Source of the DNA: a virus | Virus record (IMG/VR): IMGVR_UViG_3300026544_000002 | Coordinates: 1 to 64,000 of that record | Strand: one strand, 5' to 3' | Length of the DNA stretch: 64,000 nt | Notes under the pieces: model-generated | The model's database searches: none | What the model was told of the DNA's origin: nothing | What the model saw: the letters and a program-made list of their open reading frames with translations, nothing else | Position numbers and translations under genes: made by a program | Shown: positions 7,500 through 16,545 of the stretch, in pieces | How the letters are laid out: each line of letters begins with the position of its first letter | Position numbering within the stretch: position 1 is the first letter of the stretch

Positions 7500-8930
7500 A
7501 TGATTGATAAATTGGTTCATCATGATAGATTAGGATATAGAATATCATCACAATTTGCTGATCAATTTTATTATCAACAAATTAAGAAATTATTAACTGT
7601 TTCTTCACAGGATTATTATACAAAAAAAATTGTATATAATGAATATTTTTATGAAACAGAAAAAGCTTTATTGATACCTAGATTATTTCCTATTGAAAAA
7701 TATTTCGATAAAAATTCTATTGATAAACAAGAAATATGGCATAGTAAAAAAATAAAAATCGAATCATTGGTGACACCTAGAAATAAAATACAAGAAGATT
7801 CGATCAATCATTTATTAAATACACCACATTGTTTATTACAATTGGATCCTGGTTCTGGAAAAACTGTTATTGCCATCGATGTTATGTGTAAATTAAAATA
7901 CAAAACAATTATATGTGTGCATCGTGATGGATTGTTAAAACAATGGTATGAAAGATTAAAAGAATTTTCAGATATATCTGATGATAAAATTGGGGTTTTA
8001 AATACACAATCATATGAATATGTTATCGAGAATAGTGATGTTATATTAACAACTGTTCAAGCATTTAATGCTATATTGAGAAATGATGATCATAGAAGAA
8101 ATTTCCAGTCAAAAATGTATCATTCTGGAATTGGTTTGATGATTGGTGATGAAGTTCATACTACTGTAGGAGCTCCTACATTTTCCAGAACATCTTTGTT
8201 CATTCCATGTCATAGAACTATTGGATTATCAGCTACTCCTGATAGAGAAGATGGAACATTTAAAATAATGAAATATCATTTGGGAGAAGTTTTTATCAGT
8301 CAATATGCATCAGGCACAATGGATGCAGAAGTAAATGTTGTTATGGCAGATTTTGATTTATTAAAAAATCGGGAAAGATGGTTATTTTGGGAAGGACAAT
8401 TTCAATATAGTAGATATTATCAAATTTTAAAAAATTCAAAAATATTTTTAAAATTAATGGATATTGTTATAAATACGATAGTTGATCAAAATAGACACGT
8501 TGTTATCATGGGAGAAAGAATTAAATTATTTGAAAAATTAACGAAAATATATAAAGATTATGATTGTTTTATATTCAAATCCGGTGTCGGAAATGAAGTA
8601 TTGACGAAAAAATTAATTTTTACCACACCTGGTAAAATGAGAGATGGAATAGATGCACCGTGGAAAGATACATTGATAATGACATCTCCGATTAATAATA
8701 TCAGTCAAGCGACAGGTCGAATAGTTCGACCTTATGATGGTAAACCAAAACCATTAGTTGTTGATTTTGTTGATACAGGGATTTCTAATATAAGAGAATC
8801 TTTTCGAAGAAATAGACTTCCATTTTATAATAAGAAAAATTGGATTGTTAAATACTATGCAATCGAAGAAGGAGTATTAACTGAAATGGGAAAAGACAAA
8901 GCGTTTAGATTATCAGGGATGAATAAATGA
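7500..8930 (+). CDS. SF2 DNA helicase, UvsW-like
   Basis: A 476-residue superfamily 2 helicase: Walker A PGSGKT at 117-122, the DEVH box at 217-220, motif III LSATPDREDG, and motif VI QATGRIVR starting at Q403. About 110 N-terminal residues precede the motor, as in T4 UvsW, which unwinds R-loops and branched recombination intermediates. The SbcD/SbcC pair immediately downstream supports a recombination and replication-restart role. The stop overlaps the next start (ATGA). Confidence 0.9.
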   Translation: MIDKLVHHDRLGYRISSQFADQFYYQQIKKLLTVSSQDYYTKKIVYNEYFYETEKALLIPRLFPIEKYFDKNSIDKQEIWHSKKIKIESLVTPRNKIQEDSINHLLNTPHCLLQLDPGSGKTVIAIDVMCKLKYKTIICVHRDGLLKQWYERLKEFSDISDDKIGVLNTQSYEYVIENSDVILTTVQAFNAILRNDDHRRNFQSKMYHSGIGLMIGDEVHTTVGAPTFSRTSLFIPCHRTIGLSATPDREDGTFKIMKYHLGEVFISQYASGTMDAEVNVVMADFDLLKNRERWLFWEGQFQYSRYYQILKNSKIFLKLMDIVINTIVDQNRHVVIMGERIKLFEKLTKIYKDYDCFIFKSGVGNEVLTKKLIFTTPGKMRDGIDAPWKDTLIMTSPINNISQATGRIVRPYDGKPKPLVVDFVDTGISNIRESFRRNRLPFYNKKNWIVKYYAIEEGVLTEMGKDKAFRLSGMNK

Positions 8931-9193
8931 TTACTATTATCAGCATATTTGAAGATAATAGAAATTTATTAGTAAAAATGAGGGTAGGGGATGAGTTTAG
9001 TATTTTATTGTATGGAAATTTGACAAAAAAAGAATTTTTAGATAATCAACATTTAGTTGGATATGAACAAGTATTTAGGCATGTAAAATTTGAACCAATT
9101 GCAAAATTTTGTGGTGATCTATGGGGATGGGAAATGGGAAAATTGGCAATGGCAATAGATACAGAAAAAGTGATAAAAGAATCACACTCATGA
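8927..9193 (+). CDS. Hypothetical protein
   Basis: An 88-residue protein in the helicase-SbcD operon, overlapping genes on both sides by 4 bases (ATGA at each end). No motif recognised. Confidence 0.6.
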   Translation: MITIISIFEDNRNLLVKMRVGDEFSILLYGNLTKKEFLDNQHLVGYEQVFRHVKFEPIAKFCGDLWGWEMGKLAMAIDTEKVIKESHS

Positions 9194-9486
9194 TTTCTAT
9201 TTTAACAATGCGACAATTTGATAAAAATAATCAAGAACGAATAATCAAATTAATAACTAAACATAGAGTACAAAAAATTCAAGAATTCAAACAATTTATT
9301 ATTGAAAAAACTGATAGATTCACAAAAGAAATAAAATTTTCCGAAGGAGCTTTATTTATTTCATTATATGAAGGTGCAATGGAAGAATTGAGTTGTTATG
9401 ACAATTGGGGAATTACAATTAATGATATTTTTAATAATCCAGATAGTCCTTTAAGACAAGTATTGCAAATATTTAAAACGTGGTAA
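9190..9486 (+). CDS. Hypothetical protein
   Basis: A 98-residue helical protein whose ATG overlaps the preceding TGA, which favours this start over an in-frame one at 9121. No recognised domain. It lies directly before the SbcD-like nuclease gene. Confidence 0.6.
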   Translation: MISILTMRQFDKNNQERIIKLITKHRVQKIQEFKQFIIEKTDRFTKEIKFSEGALFISLYEGAMEELSCYDNWGITINDIFNNPDSPLRQVLQIFKTW

Positions 9487-9496
9487 AGGAGATAAA

Positions 9497-10519
9497 ATGA
9501 GATCAGTTGTTACAGGAGATTTACATTATTCTCTTTATGGTTCTGATCCAGTTATGGAAAATGGATTGAATGAAAGACTTTATTATATTGATAAAGTCTT
9601 TCGTCAATCTATTCTTCATTATGCAATTGATAATAAAATTGAAAATTGTATTATAGCTGGTGATATTTTCCATAATAAGAGTATTATACATTCATTAGCC
9701 ATATCAACATTTGTTGATACGATAAGAGATTTTCCACAAATACATTTTTATTTAATAGATGGGAATCATGATCATTCAAAAATGTCAGGTGATGGTGTTT
9801 CGTCATTAAAAGCCTTATCAAGAGAACCAAATGTAACAGTTGTTCATGATACTTTACAAATTGAAAATATTTATATGGTAGCATGGAATAGTAAAATGAA
9901 AAAAAATATTACTAAATACAAAGGAAGTGATTATTTGATTTCTCATTTTGGTTTGAATGAAGCGTCTTTGTCATCTGGTATTTCAATTGTTTCTGATTTA
10001 GGAATGAAAGATTTGAAAAAATATAAATATATTTTATTGGGACATTATCATAAACCACAATCAATAGAAAAAAATGAAACACAATTGTATTACGTTGGTT
10101 CTCCTATTCAGTTGGATAGAGGAGAACGTCATGAAAATAAAAGATTTTTAGATGTTGATTTTGAGAATAATGATATTATATCAATAGAAACAACTGGATA
10201 TAAAAAATATTTTCAAATAGTAATTGATAAAAATGAAACTGTTGATGAAATTTTATTAGAAGCAAAAAAATTAGAAGAAGCAGGTCACGAAATTACTATT
10301 GAATTAACAGGGAATAATATTGATGTTAGTAAAATATCAGAAGATTTTAGAAAAATCGATAAAAGAGATATTGATATAACAAACAGAGGAGTATCTTTGG
10401 ATATGTCAGAAGAAGAAAGATTAAAATCTTTTCTTTCTATAAAAGAAATTCCAGAAAATTCTATTGATTATTATTTAAATATAGCTAAAGAAATTATAGG
10501 AGAATGTGCTAATGAGTAA
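9497..10519 (+). CDS. SbcD/Mre11-like nuclease subunit (T4 gp47-like)
   Basis: A 340-residue calcineurin-like phosphoesterase. Metal ligands: D8 and H10 (GDLH), D56 (AGDIFHN), N90-H91-D92-H93 (GNHDH), H150 (SHFG) and H183/H185 (LGHYH). It forms with the SbcC-like ATPase at 10952-13615 a complex that trims DNA ends and hairpins for recombination-dependent replication. The capping region after about residue 220 is short. AAAGGAGAT precedes the start. Confidence 0.95.
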   Translation: MRSVVTGDLHYSLYGSDPVMENGLNERLYYIDKVFRQSILHYAIDNKIENCIIAGDIFHNKSIIHSLAISTFVDTIRDFPQIHFYLIDGNHDHSKMSGDGVSSLKALSREPNVTVVHDTLQIENIYMVAWNSKMKKNITKYKGSDYLISHFGLNEASLSSGISIVSDLGMKDLKKYKYILLGHYHKPQSIEKNETQLYYVGSPIQLDRGERHENKRFLDVDFENNDIISIETTGYKKYFQIVIDKNETVDEILLEAKKLEEAGHEITIELTGNNIDVSKISEDFRKIDKRDIDITNRGVSLDMSEEERLKSFLSIKEIPENSIDYYLNIAKEIIGECANE

Positions 10520-10754
10520 AGAATATCTTGTTGTTGGTTTTATTAAAGAAGTATATATTATTGATACTATTGATGCTTCTTCAAAAGATGAAGCTCTTGA
10601 TAAAATTAAATTAGGAGATAATGATAAATATATTATAGAAGAAGATCAATTCAATTCTTTTATAAAAAATAAAAAACGAATTAGTAGGGATTGTGAAATT
10701 GATGTTGGTGTTTTGAATAAAGATACTTCACAAATAGAATTCAATGTAGATTGA
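10512..10754 (+). CDS. Hypothetical protein between SbcD and SbcC
   Basis: The ATG at 10512 lies 8 bases after AGGAGA and overlaps the SbcD stop by 8 bases; an in-frame GTG at 10506 is less likely. About 80 residues, beta-rich at the N-terminus, no known motif. Confidence 0.6.
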   Translation: MSKEYLVVGFIKEVYIIDTIDASSKDEALDKIKLGDNDKYIIEEDQFNSFIKNKKRISRDCEIDVGVLNKDTSQIEFNVD

Positions 10755-10757
10755 CAA

Positions 10758-10955
10758 ATGAATAAAGATAATGAATATGTAAGAAATATTTTTGCTAAAA
10801 ATAATCCGTGTATGTATCATGGAGAAATATTATGTAAAAATTGTAAAACATATTTAGATTGTGATATGGCAGCTGGTAGAGAACTTCATGAATTTTATTT
10901 CATGAGTGGTTTTATTCATGGAATAGAATTTATTAAAAATGAGGAAAATAAATGA
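10758..10955 (+). CDS. Small cysteine-rich protein
   Basis: A 65-residue protein with four cysteines in CMYHGEILCKNCKTYLDC, which suggests a small zinc site. It overlaps the SbcC start by 4 bases (ATGA). Function unknown. Confidence 0.6.
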   Translation: MNKDNEYVRNIFAKNNPCMYHGEILCKNCKTYLDCDMAAGRELHEFYFMSGFIHGIEFIKNEENK

Positions 10956-13615
10956 AGAATATTAATTTCAAAAAAGTATACATGGAAAATTATTGTGGTT
11001 ATATAGAACCTATGGAATTTTTATTTGAAAATTCTAAAATCACTTTGATTTCTGGTAAAAACGGAGTGGGAAAATCTACGGTATTCAGTGTGATTCCATT
11101 TGCACTCTATGGTATCACACAAACTGGACAAACAGCAACAGATGTTTTAAACAACAAAACTGAAAAAAATTGTAAAACAGAATGTTATTTTGCAATTGAC
11201 AATGTTAATTATAAAGCAGTCAGGGGATTAAAATCTCCAAAAGCACAAGTATTTGCTGCTTTATTTATTGATGGTAAAAGAGATCCTATTGCAAAAGGAG
11301 CGAGAGAAGTAACAAATAAAATAGAAGAATTGTTTGTTCCTAAAGAATTGTTTTTTAATACAGTTTTGTTTGGACAAAAAGTAAAATCATTTTTTACAGA
11401 TTTACCAGATTCTAAACAAAAAGAAATATTTAGAAAAATTCTACAATTGGACTCATATGTAGATTATCAAAGAAAATCTTCTGAAAAGATAAATGTGATC
11501 AGTGATGAAATTAGTGACATAGAAAGAATTATTGATAAAATAGATGCTTCTATTGATTCTTTGAGATTCAATATTGAAAAAATAAATAATATCATATCAA
11601 ATAGAACAGTAAATCATAGTGAAATAAAAGCATTTATAGAAAAATTACAAAATGAAAAAAAAATACAAGAAGAATATTTATATAGTTTGGATGAAGAACG
11701 AGAAAATGATCAATTGCAATTATTATTAGATAGAAAAAATAGTCATGAAAATGAATTGGTCAATTTAGAAGCATTGAAAAATAGTAAAATGTCAGAATTA
11801 TCTGCACAAGTTACATCTAAAATAGCACAATTGAAAGAATATCATTCAACTGAGATATCTAAATGTAATAATCAATTGAATGACGAAATAAATAATATAA
11901 AAAATAAATTAAACCAAGAACTAGCTGATATAAATAAAGAAATTAGTGACTTGAGAGAAAATTATTTAATTGAGAAAAACGAATTATCAAACAAACATAA
12001 TAATGCTATAAATAATTTTAATAATTTAATTCAAACAAAAAAAGATGAATTAAGAGATATTAGAGATAAATTTAAAGATGAACTCAATGATATTCTTAAA
12101 AATGATCATAGTCAAGAAACTAAAGAATTAAATCAAGAAACTGAAAATTTTAAGAATATAGAACAATTGATTAATGACAAAATCAATAATCTCAAAAACG
12201 AAATATCTTCATTAGAAAAAGATCTTATTATTCAAAAAAATAAAATAGATAATTCGACAAATAAAATAGAACAATATGAAAAATCTATTGAATTAAAATC
12301 TACTATTTGTCCAACATGTCATCAACCTTGGGATGATGTTTCACATATTCAAAAATCTATAACAAAAGAAAAAGAATTATTGGCAACATTTATAAATATT
12401 GAGAAAGATATTCAATCAGAAATTACCAAATATAAACAACAGATAGATAATAATACAAATGATCTTAAAAAAGATATTGATGCATTTAAAATTTGTTTGG
12501 ATAATATTAGAGAAAAATATGTAAATGTTAGAAATATTCATTCTGATAAAATTATAGAATTAGAACAACAACAAAATTTGGAATATGAAAGTATTTTAAA
12601 TAAATTAATATCTGATAAAATTATAGAAGAAGAATCTTATAAAACATTATTATCTGAATTAGACAATAAATATACAAAATTAGCTGACGAACAAAAACAA
12701 TTAAAAATTGATACAGAATATAAATTCGGTGAAATGATAAATATAAATGAATCAGATAATAAAAATTTAATTGATAATTTAGATAATAGATTAAATATTG
12801 CTATTGAAACGGTATCATCAAAAGAAGCTGAGAGTAAAATAGTTATTTCTAAAGAATTTGATGATAAAGAAAAAGAATTAAAAGATAGAATACAAAATTT
12901 TGAAGATAATATTGTTAGTGTAAAACACAAAATAGCAGTAATTGAAAGTCATAAAAATAAAATAAAACAAACTGATGATGAAATTAATTATGCTAATAAA
13001 GAATTAAAACAATGTGAAGAAGATATACAAAATAATAAAAATATTATTAAAGAAACAAATGATGAAATAACACAAAAATATAACCATAAAGCAGAATTTG
13101 AAAATAATATAAAAGATTCAAAAGAAAAACAAAAAGTATGTAAATTTTGGAAAGAAGCATTTTCATCATCTGGTATTCCATCTATGTTAATTGATGAATC
13201 AATACCTTTCATGAATAGACAAATTTCAGATTATTTGGAACAGATGTCAAATGGGAGATATATTGTTACTTTCGATACACTCCACGAAACAAAAAAAGGA
13301 GAATTTAGAGATAAAATAAGTATTAATGTATATGATGCAGAAACACATTCTAATTCCAGAGTAAATCTATCTGGTGGCCAAACCAAATTAATTGACATCG
13401 CAACTATTTTGACATTATCAGATTTACAGGAAAGTGTTCAAAAATTTAAAACTAATATTTTATTATTTGATGAAATTTTTGATGCACTGGATGATGAAAA
13501 TATATCTAATGTTTCAAATATGTTACGAAGAATATTGATAGATAAATCAATCAATATTATTACTCATAGACATATTGATCAAGTAGAAGCTGATGCAATA
13601 TATAATTTTGGATGA
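10952..13615 (+). CDS. SbcC/Rad50-like ATPase subunit (T4 gp46-like)
   Basis: An 887-residue SMC-type ATPase. Walker A is GKNGVGKST (35-43). Long coiled-coil arms meet at a zinc hook CPTC (C453, C456). The C-terminal half has the signature NLSGGQ, Walker B ILLFDEIFDALD and the H-loop ITHRH. It powers the SbcD-like nuclease encoded just upstream. The extreme Lys/Glu/Asn content of the arms reflects AT-rich coding. Confidence 0.96.
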   Translation: MKNINFKKVYMENYCGYIEPMEFLFENSKITLISGKNGVGKSTVFSVIPFALYGITQTGQTATDVLNNKTEKNCKTECYFAIDNVNYKAVRGLKSPKAQVFAALFIDGKRDPIAKGAREVTNKIEELFVPKELFFNTVLFGQKVKSFFTDLPDSKQKEIFRKILQLDSYVDYQRKSSEKINVISDEISDIERIIDKIDASIDSLRFNIEKINNIISNRTVNHSEIKAFIEKLQNEKKIQEEYLYSLDEERENDQLQLLLDRKNSHENELVNLEALKNSKMSELSAQVTSKIAQLKEYHSTEISKCNNQLNDEINNIKNKLNQELADINKEISDLRENYLIEKNELSNKHNNAINNFNNLIQTKKDELRDIRDKFKDELNDILKNDHSQETKELNQETENFKNIEQLINDKINNLKNEISSLEKDLIIQKNKIDNSTNKIEQYEKSIELKSTICPTCHQPWDDVSHIQKSITKEKELLATFINIEKDIQSEITKYKQQIDNNTNDLKKDIDAFKICLDNIREKYVNVRNIHSDKIIELEQQQNLEYESILNKLISDKIIEEESYKTLLSELDNKYTKLADEQKQLKIDTEYKFGEMININESDNKNLIDNLDNRLNIAIETVSSKEAESKIVISKEFDDKEKELKDRIQNFEDNIVSVKHKIAVIESHKNKIKQTDDEINYANKELKQCEEDIQNNKNIIKETNDEITQKYNHKAEFENNIKDSKEKQKVCKFWKEAFSSSGIPSMLIDESIPFMNRQISDYLEQMSNGRYIVTFDTLHETKKGEFRDKISINVYDAETHSNSRVNLSGGQTKLIDIATILTLSDLQESVQKFKTNILLFDEIFDALDDENISNVSNMLRRILIDKSINIITHRHIDQVEADAIYNFG

Positions 13616-13626
13616 AAGGTTTGATA

Positions 13627-13926
13627 ATGAATAAGAAAATTATTTATGTTTTGACAGTATATTATAAATATAGTATGTTGGACATGTCTTTTGATTTTAG
13701 AATCAAAGGAAATATTACATATCGGAATAAAAAATATGCTATTGATGCAATGAAAACACATGATGGTCCTGAATTTCATTATACATATTTTGAAAGACCA
13801 AGTGAAATTATGATAGAAATATTACGTTCAATATCATCAAAATTGTTATCTGTTATAGATGAAGATTTGTATAGAAACGGACCTGTTCAAAATAAGGAGT
13901 ATACTGGTGAAATTGAAATTGAATAA
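13627..13926 (+). CDS. Hypothetical protein
   Basis: The start at 13627 is favoured by AAAGG 7 bases upstream; the ATG at 13612 has none. About 99 residues, mostly beta-strand at the N-terminus. The 3' end overlaps the radical-SAM gene by 20 bases. No motif recognised. Confidence 0.55.
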   Translation: MNKKIIYVLTVYYKYSMLDMSFDFRIKGNITYRNKKYAIDAMKTHDGPEFHYTYFERPSEIMIEILRSISSKLLSVIDEDLYRNGPVQNKEYTGEIEIE

Positions 13927-14926
13927 TAAAATTCAATTAGTAAATTGGATTTTGACAAGAAAATGTAATTTAGAATGTGATTATTGTGGTATTGTTAGAA
14001 ATAGTAATGAAACAATATATCCCAATATTAATTATTATAATTCTTTTCAAATGAATTATAATTATGTCATAGAATCATTAGAACAATTTAAACAATATTT
14101 ACCAGATTGTTTTCATATTTTTTATGGGGGAGAACCATTTATGTTTCCTCATTTAGATAAAGTTATTCAATATTGTAATGATAATAATATTTGGTACACT
14201 ATTATAACAAATAATTCTAAAAAAATTCAACCTAAAATAATAAAAGTATTAGACAAAGTTGGATTGTTTAGAGGATTAACAGCTAGTATTGATCCTATTA
14301 TTTATGATCCGATTTTTCATCCATCTAAAAAAGATAGAAGAGAAAAAAGTTTAGCTGGTTTGGAAAATTTAATTTCTATTTCTGATAGAGTAGATGATAT
14401 GATGGCTGAAATTACTATTGATAAAAGTAATTTGGAGTATATTTATCAATTAGTAGAAAAATTGACAAAACATAAAATTTGGTCAAGTATTACATTTGTG
14501 GATATTAAGAAATCAAGATATTATGATTTTTCAAATGTTACTGATATAAATGAATTAGTTGATGATACACAAGCATTGAGAAGTGTTTGTGCGAAAATGA
14601 TAGATGATGGTTTATGGATTCATATGGGAGAAGAATTATTAGATAGGACATTGAATATTCTTCCATCTACATTTAATTGTGAATTAGAAAATTATATGCA
14701 CAATTTAACAATAGATGCAGATGGTAGTATTCGTTTGTGTTTAAGAATAAAAGGAAAATACACATCAGATTATTATGTAAAAGATTTCTTTAATGATTTT
14801 GAAAATATTCATAATGCAATGATTGTAGATAAAAAAGAATATTGTAAATTATGTAATTGGACCTGTCCTATTATGAGCAAATTAGCAGTTGAAGAGGATA
14901 TGACAAAAGATATTTTACATATATAA
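13907..14926 (+). CDS. Radical SAM protein with C-terminal SPASM-like cysteines
   Basis: GTG at 13907 lies 7 bases after AAGGAG. The product (339 residues) has the radical-SAM signature CNLECDYC (C20, C24, C27), which binds the 4Fe-4S cluster that cleaves S-adenosylmethionine. FYGGEPF corresponds to the GGE motif. The C-terminus holds CKLCNWTC and an upstream Cys (SIRLCLR), arranged like a reduced SPASM/twitch auxiliary cluster. This differs from the short QueE enzymes, so a 7-deazaguanine role is not supported even though QueD is nearby. The substrate, perhaps a peptide or nucleotide, is unknown. Confidence 0.82.
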   Translation: MKLKLNNKIQLVNWILTRKCNLECDYCGIVRNSNETIYPNINYYNSFQMNYNYVIESLEQFKQYLPDCFHIFYGGEPFMFPHLDKVIQYCNDNNIWYTIITNNSKKIQPKIIKVLDKVGLFRGLTASIDPIIYDPIFHPSKKDRREKSLAGLENLISISDRVDDMMAEITIDKSNLEYIYQLVEKLTKHKIWSSITFVDIKKSRYYDFSNVTDINELVDDTQALRSVCAKMIDDGLWIHMGEELLDRTLNILPSTFNCELENYMHNLTIDADGSIRLCLRIKGKYTSDYYVKDFFNDFENIHNAMIVDKKEYCKLCNWTCPIMSKLAVEEDMTKDILHI

Positions 14927-14992
14927 AATCATAATTTATCACAATCATTATATATATCAAATATTACTATTGAGAAATTTGATAGTAATATT

Positions 14993-15069
14993 GGGCCTTT
15001 AGCTTAGTTGGTTAAAGCCTCCCGCTCATAACGGGAAGATCCTGTGTTCGATTCACAGAGGGCCCACCA
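14993..15069 (+). tRNA. tRNA with CAU anticodon, probably tRNA-Ile2
   Basis: A complete cloverleaf with encoded CCA: acceptor GGGCCTT/AGGGCCC, anticodon stem TCCCG/CGGGA, loop CTCATAA, and T-arm TGTG TTCGATT CACA. CAU could mean Met, but the acceptor and D-arm resemble bacterial tRNA-Ile(CAU), which reads AUA after host TilS converts C34 to lysidine. AUA is abundant in these genes. The remaining gap to 15178 shows nothing else. Confidence 0.88.
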
Positions 15070-15177
15070 TTTTTTAAAAAACAAAGGATTGTTATGATTA
15101 TATTGTTTTATATTTATTCTGTTTTATAATATTTGTAAACAAAAAGAAAAATTAAGAAAAAAATGTAGGTAATAATT

Positions 15178-15435
15178 ATGTATTATGGTCTATTTAGAGT
15201 TATCCATGATGATTTTCGTTGTGAAGAATTAATTTGTGTTTCAAAAGATATAGAGGAATTAAAAACTTTATTTAAAAACGAATATAAAAAATATTATGAT
15301 TTGTTACCATATGATATATCGAAAGAAGTTGAAACGAATCATTATATCATACGTAAATGTAAAATTTGTTTAAAGGAGATTATTAATGGCGACAACAGAA
15401 AGTTTGGTAAAACAAGCAGAACAAAATTGCCTTAA
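15178..15435 (+). CDS. Hypothetical protein
   Basis: An 85-residue protein with a CKIC pair near residue 62. It overlaps the next gene by 50 bases. The ribosome site is weak (GTAGGTAAT). No function recognised. Confidence 0.5.
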   Translation: MYYGLFRVIHDDFRCEELICVSKDIEELKTLFKNEYKKYYDLLPYDISKEVETNHYIIRKCKICLKEIINGDNRKFGKTSRTKLP

Positions 15436-15811
15436 TGTGGCAAAAGATTTACAAGAATTATTGAATATTATCGATGCATTATCACGAGCTGGTTCAAATA
15501 TGTTCGATGCTTCATATAATCAAAATAATGATTTAAATGATTTTTCAAAAGGGATTGGTTTAATCAGAAAAGCTATTTATACAAAATATACTCATAGTAT
15601 TATGAATTGTTTTATGTTTACTGGTGTTGGTGGCGAAGAAGCAATCGAATTTGCATATGAACAATTCGTAGAAAGATTCGGAGAAGATAAATATATTATC
15701 ATGAATTTGTTAAATAGATATGGAAATATCCCTCCTAGATGGAATTGTGATGATGAAGAAAATTTTAGAAAAGAAGCTAAAAAATTAATCAATAATAAAA
15801 AGAAAAAATAA
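15386..15811 (+). CDS. Hypothetical protein
   Basis: A 141-residue helical protein with AAAGGAG 7 bases before the ATG. No motif recognised. The C-terminus is a lysine-rich tail. It leads a short run of genes ending with the RecD-like helicase. Confidence 0.6.
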   Translation: MATTESLVKQAEQNCLNVAKDLQELLNIIDALSRAGSNMFDASYNQNNDLNDFSKGIGLIRKAIYTKYTHSIMNCFMFTGVGGEEAIEFAYEQFVERFGEDKYIIMNLLNRYGNIPPRWNCDDEENFRKEAKKLINNKKKK

Positions 15812-15832
15812 AATATAATAAGGAGAAACAAA

Positions 15833-16168
15833 ATGGCTGAACAATTAGAAAATGCAATTGATTTTTTAGAAATGCTAACAGATGATGAATATGTAAAAGT
15901 ATTTTTTGTAAAAAAGAATGGTGAAAAAAGATTGATGAAAGCAACTCTTAATTTCAAACATATTCCAAAAGAATTTCATCCGAAGGGGTTTAATTTAAAA
16001 GGTATTTTGAAAAAGATCAAATCATCAAATGTATTATCAGTATTTGATTTAGAAAAAATGGCATGGCGATCAATAAAATTAGATACTGTTATTAGTGTTG
16101 TTTCGGCTAAAAATAAAGTGCTTGAATTTAAAATAAGTATGAATCAGTTTCATAATATCGGAGTCTAG
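15833..16168 (+). CDS. WYL_2/DUF2693-like small beta-barrel protein
   Basis: A 111-residue protein with AAGGAG before the start. The central pattern, VFFVKKNGEKRLMKATLN, then LSVFDLEKMAWRSIKLDTV, fits the SH3-like fold of the WYL_2 (formerly DUF2693) family, small phage and bacterial proteins with a presumed nucleic-acid or regulatory role. The assignment is by pattern only. Confidence 0.6.
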   Translation: MAEQLENAIDFLEMLTDDEYVKVFFVKKNGEKRLMKATLNFKHIPKEFHPKGFNLKGILKKIKSSNVLSVFDLEKMAWRSIKLDTVISVVSAKNKVLEFKISMNQFHNIGV

Positions 16169-16170
16169 AA

Positions 16171-16545
16171 ATGGTAATCATTGAGACCACAGAAAGATTG
16201 TATAAACAATATACTTCTACTGTTTTAGCTGAAAAAGAAGATGAAGAATCATTGGTTTCTTCATTTGATTTCTTTGATGAAGATTTGATTGATAAAGACG
16301 ATAGAAATAATTATTTCTTTGTTGAAGATACTATTATCAGATTTTATAAAGCAACATTGTCAGCTGATGCAGATGAAGAAGATGAAGAAATTCTTCAATG
16401 TTTGAAGGATTTTGCAAAATCTGATTCGCCTGAATTACGATATTGGTTCAAAGATTTACCAAAAGGTAATTGTATTTTAAAGACTTCGTGGGAAATAATA
16501 GAATCAGAAAATGTTAAAGTATTAATATATGATGGGTGGTTGTAA
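16171..16545 (+). CDS. Acidic hypothetical protein
   Basis: A 124-residue, very acidic protein (runs such as DADEEDEEIL), ending directly against the RecD-like gene with no spacer. Function unknown. Confidence 0.55.
   Translation: MVIIETTERLYKQYTSTVLAEKEDEESLVSSFDFFDEDLIDKDDRNNYFFVEDTIIRFYKATLSADADEEDEEILQCLKDFAKSDSPELRYWFKDLPKGNCILKTSWEIIESENVKVLIYDGWL

Noticed and set aside
13907-14926. Radical-SAM protein as QueE, completing FolE2-QueD-QueE
   Set aside because: It is too long and has extra C-terminal cysteines, and the motif surroundings do not resemble QueE.
14993-15069. Reading the CAU tRNA as initiator or elongator tRNA-Met
   Set aside because: The acceptor and D-arm are closer to bacterial tRNA-Ile(CAU), and phage AUA use makes that more useful. 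Met cannot be fully excluded.
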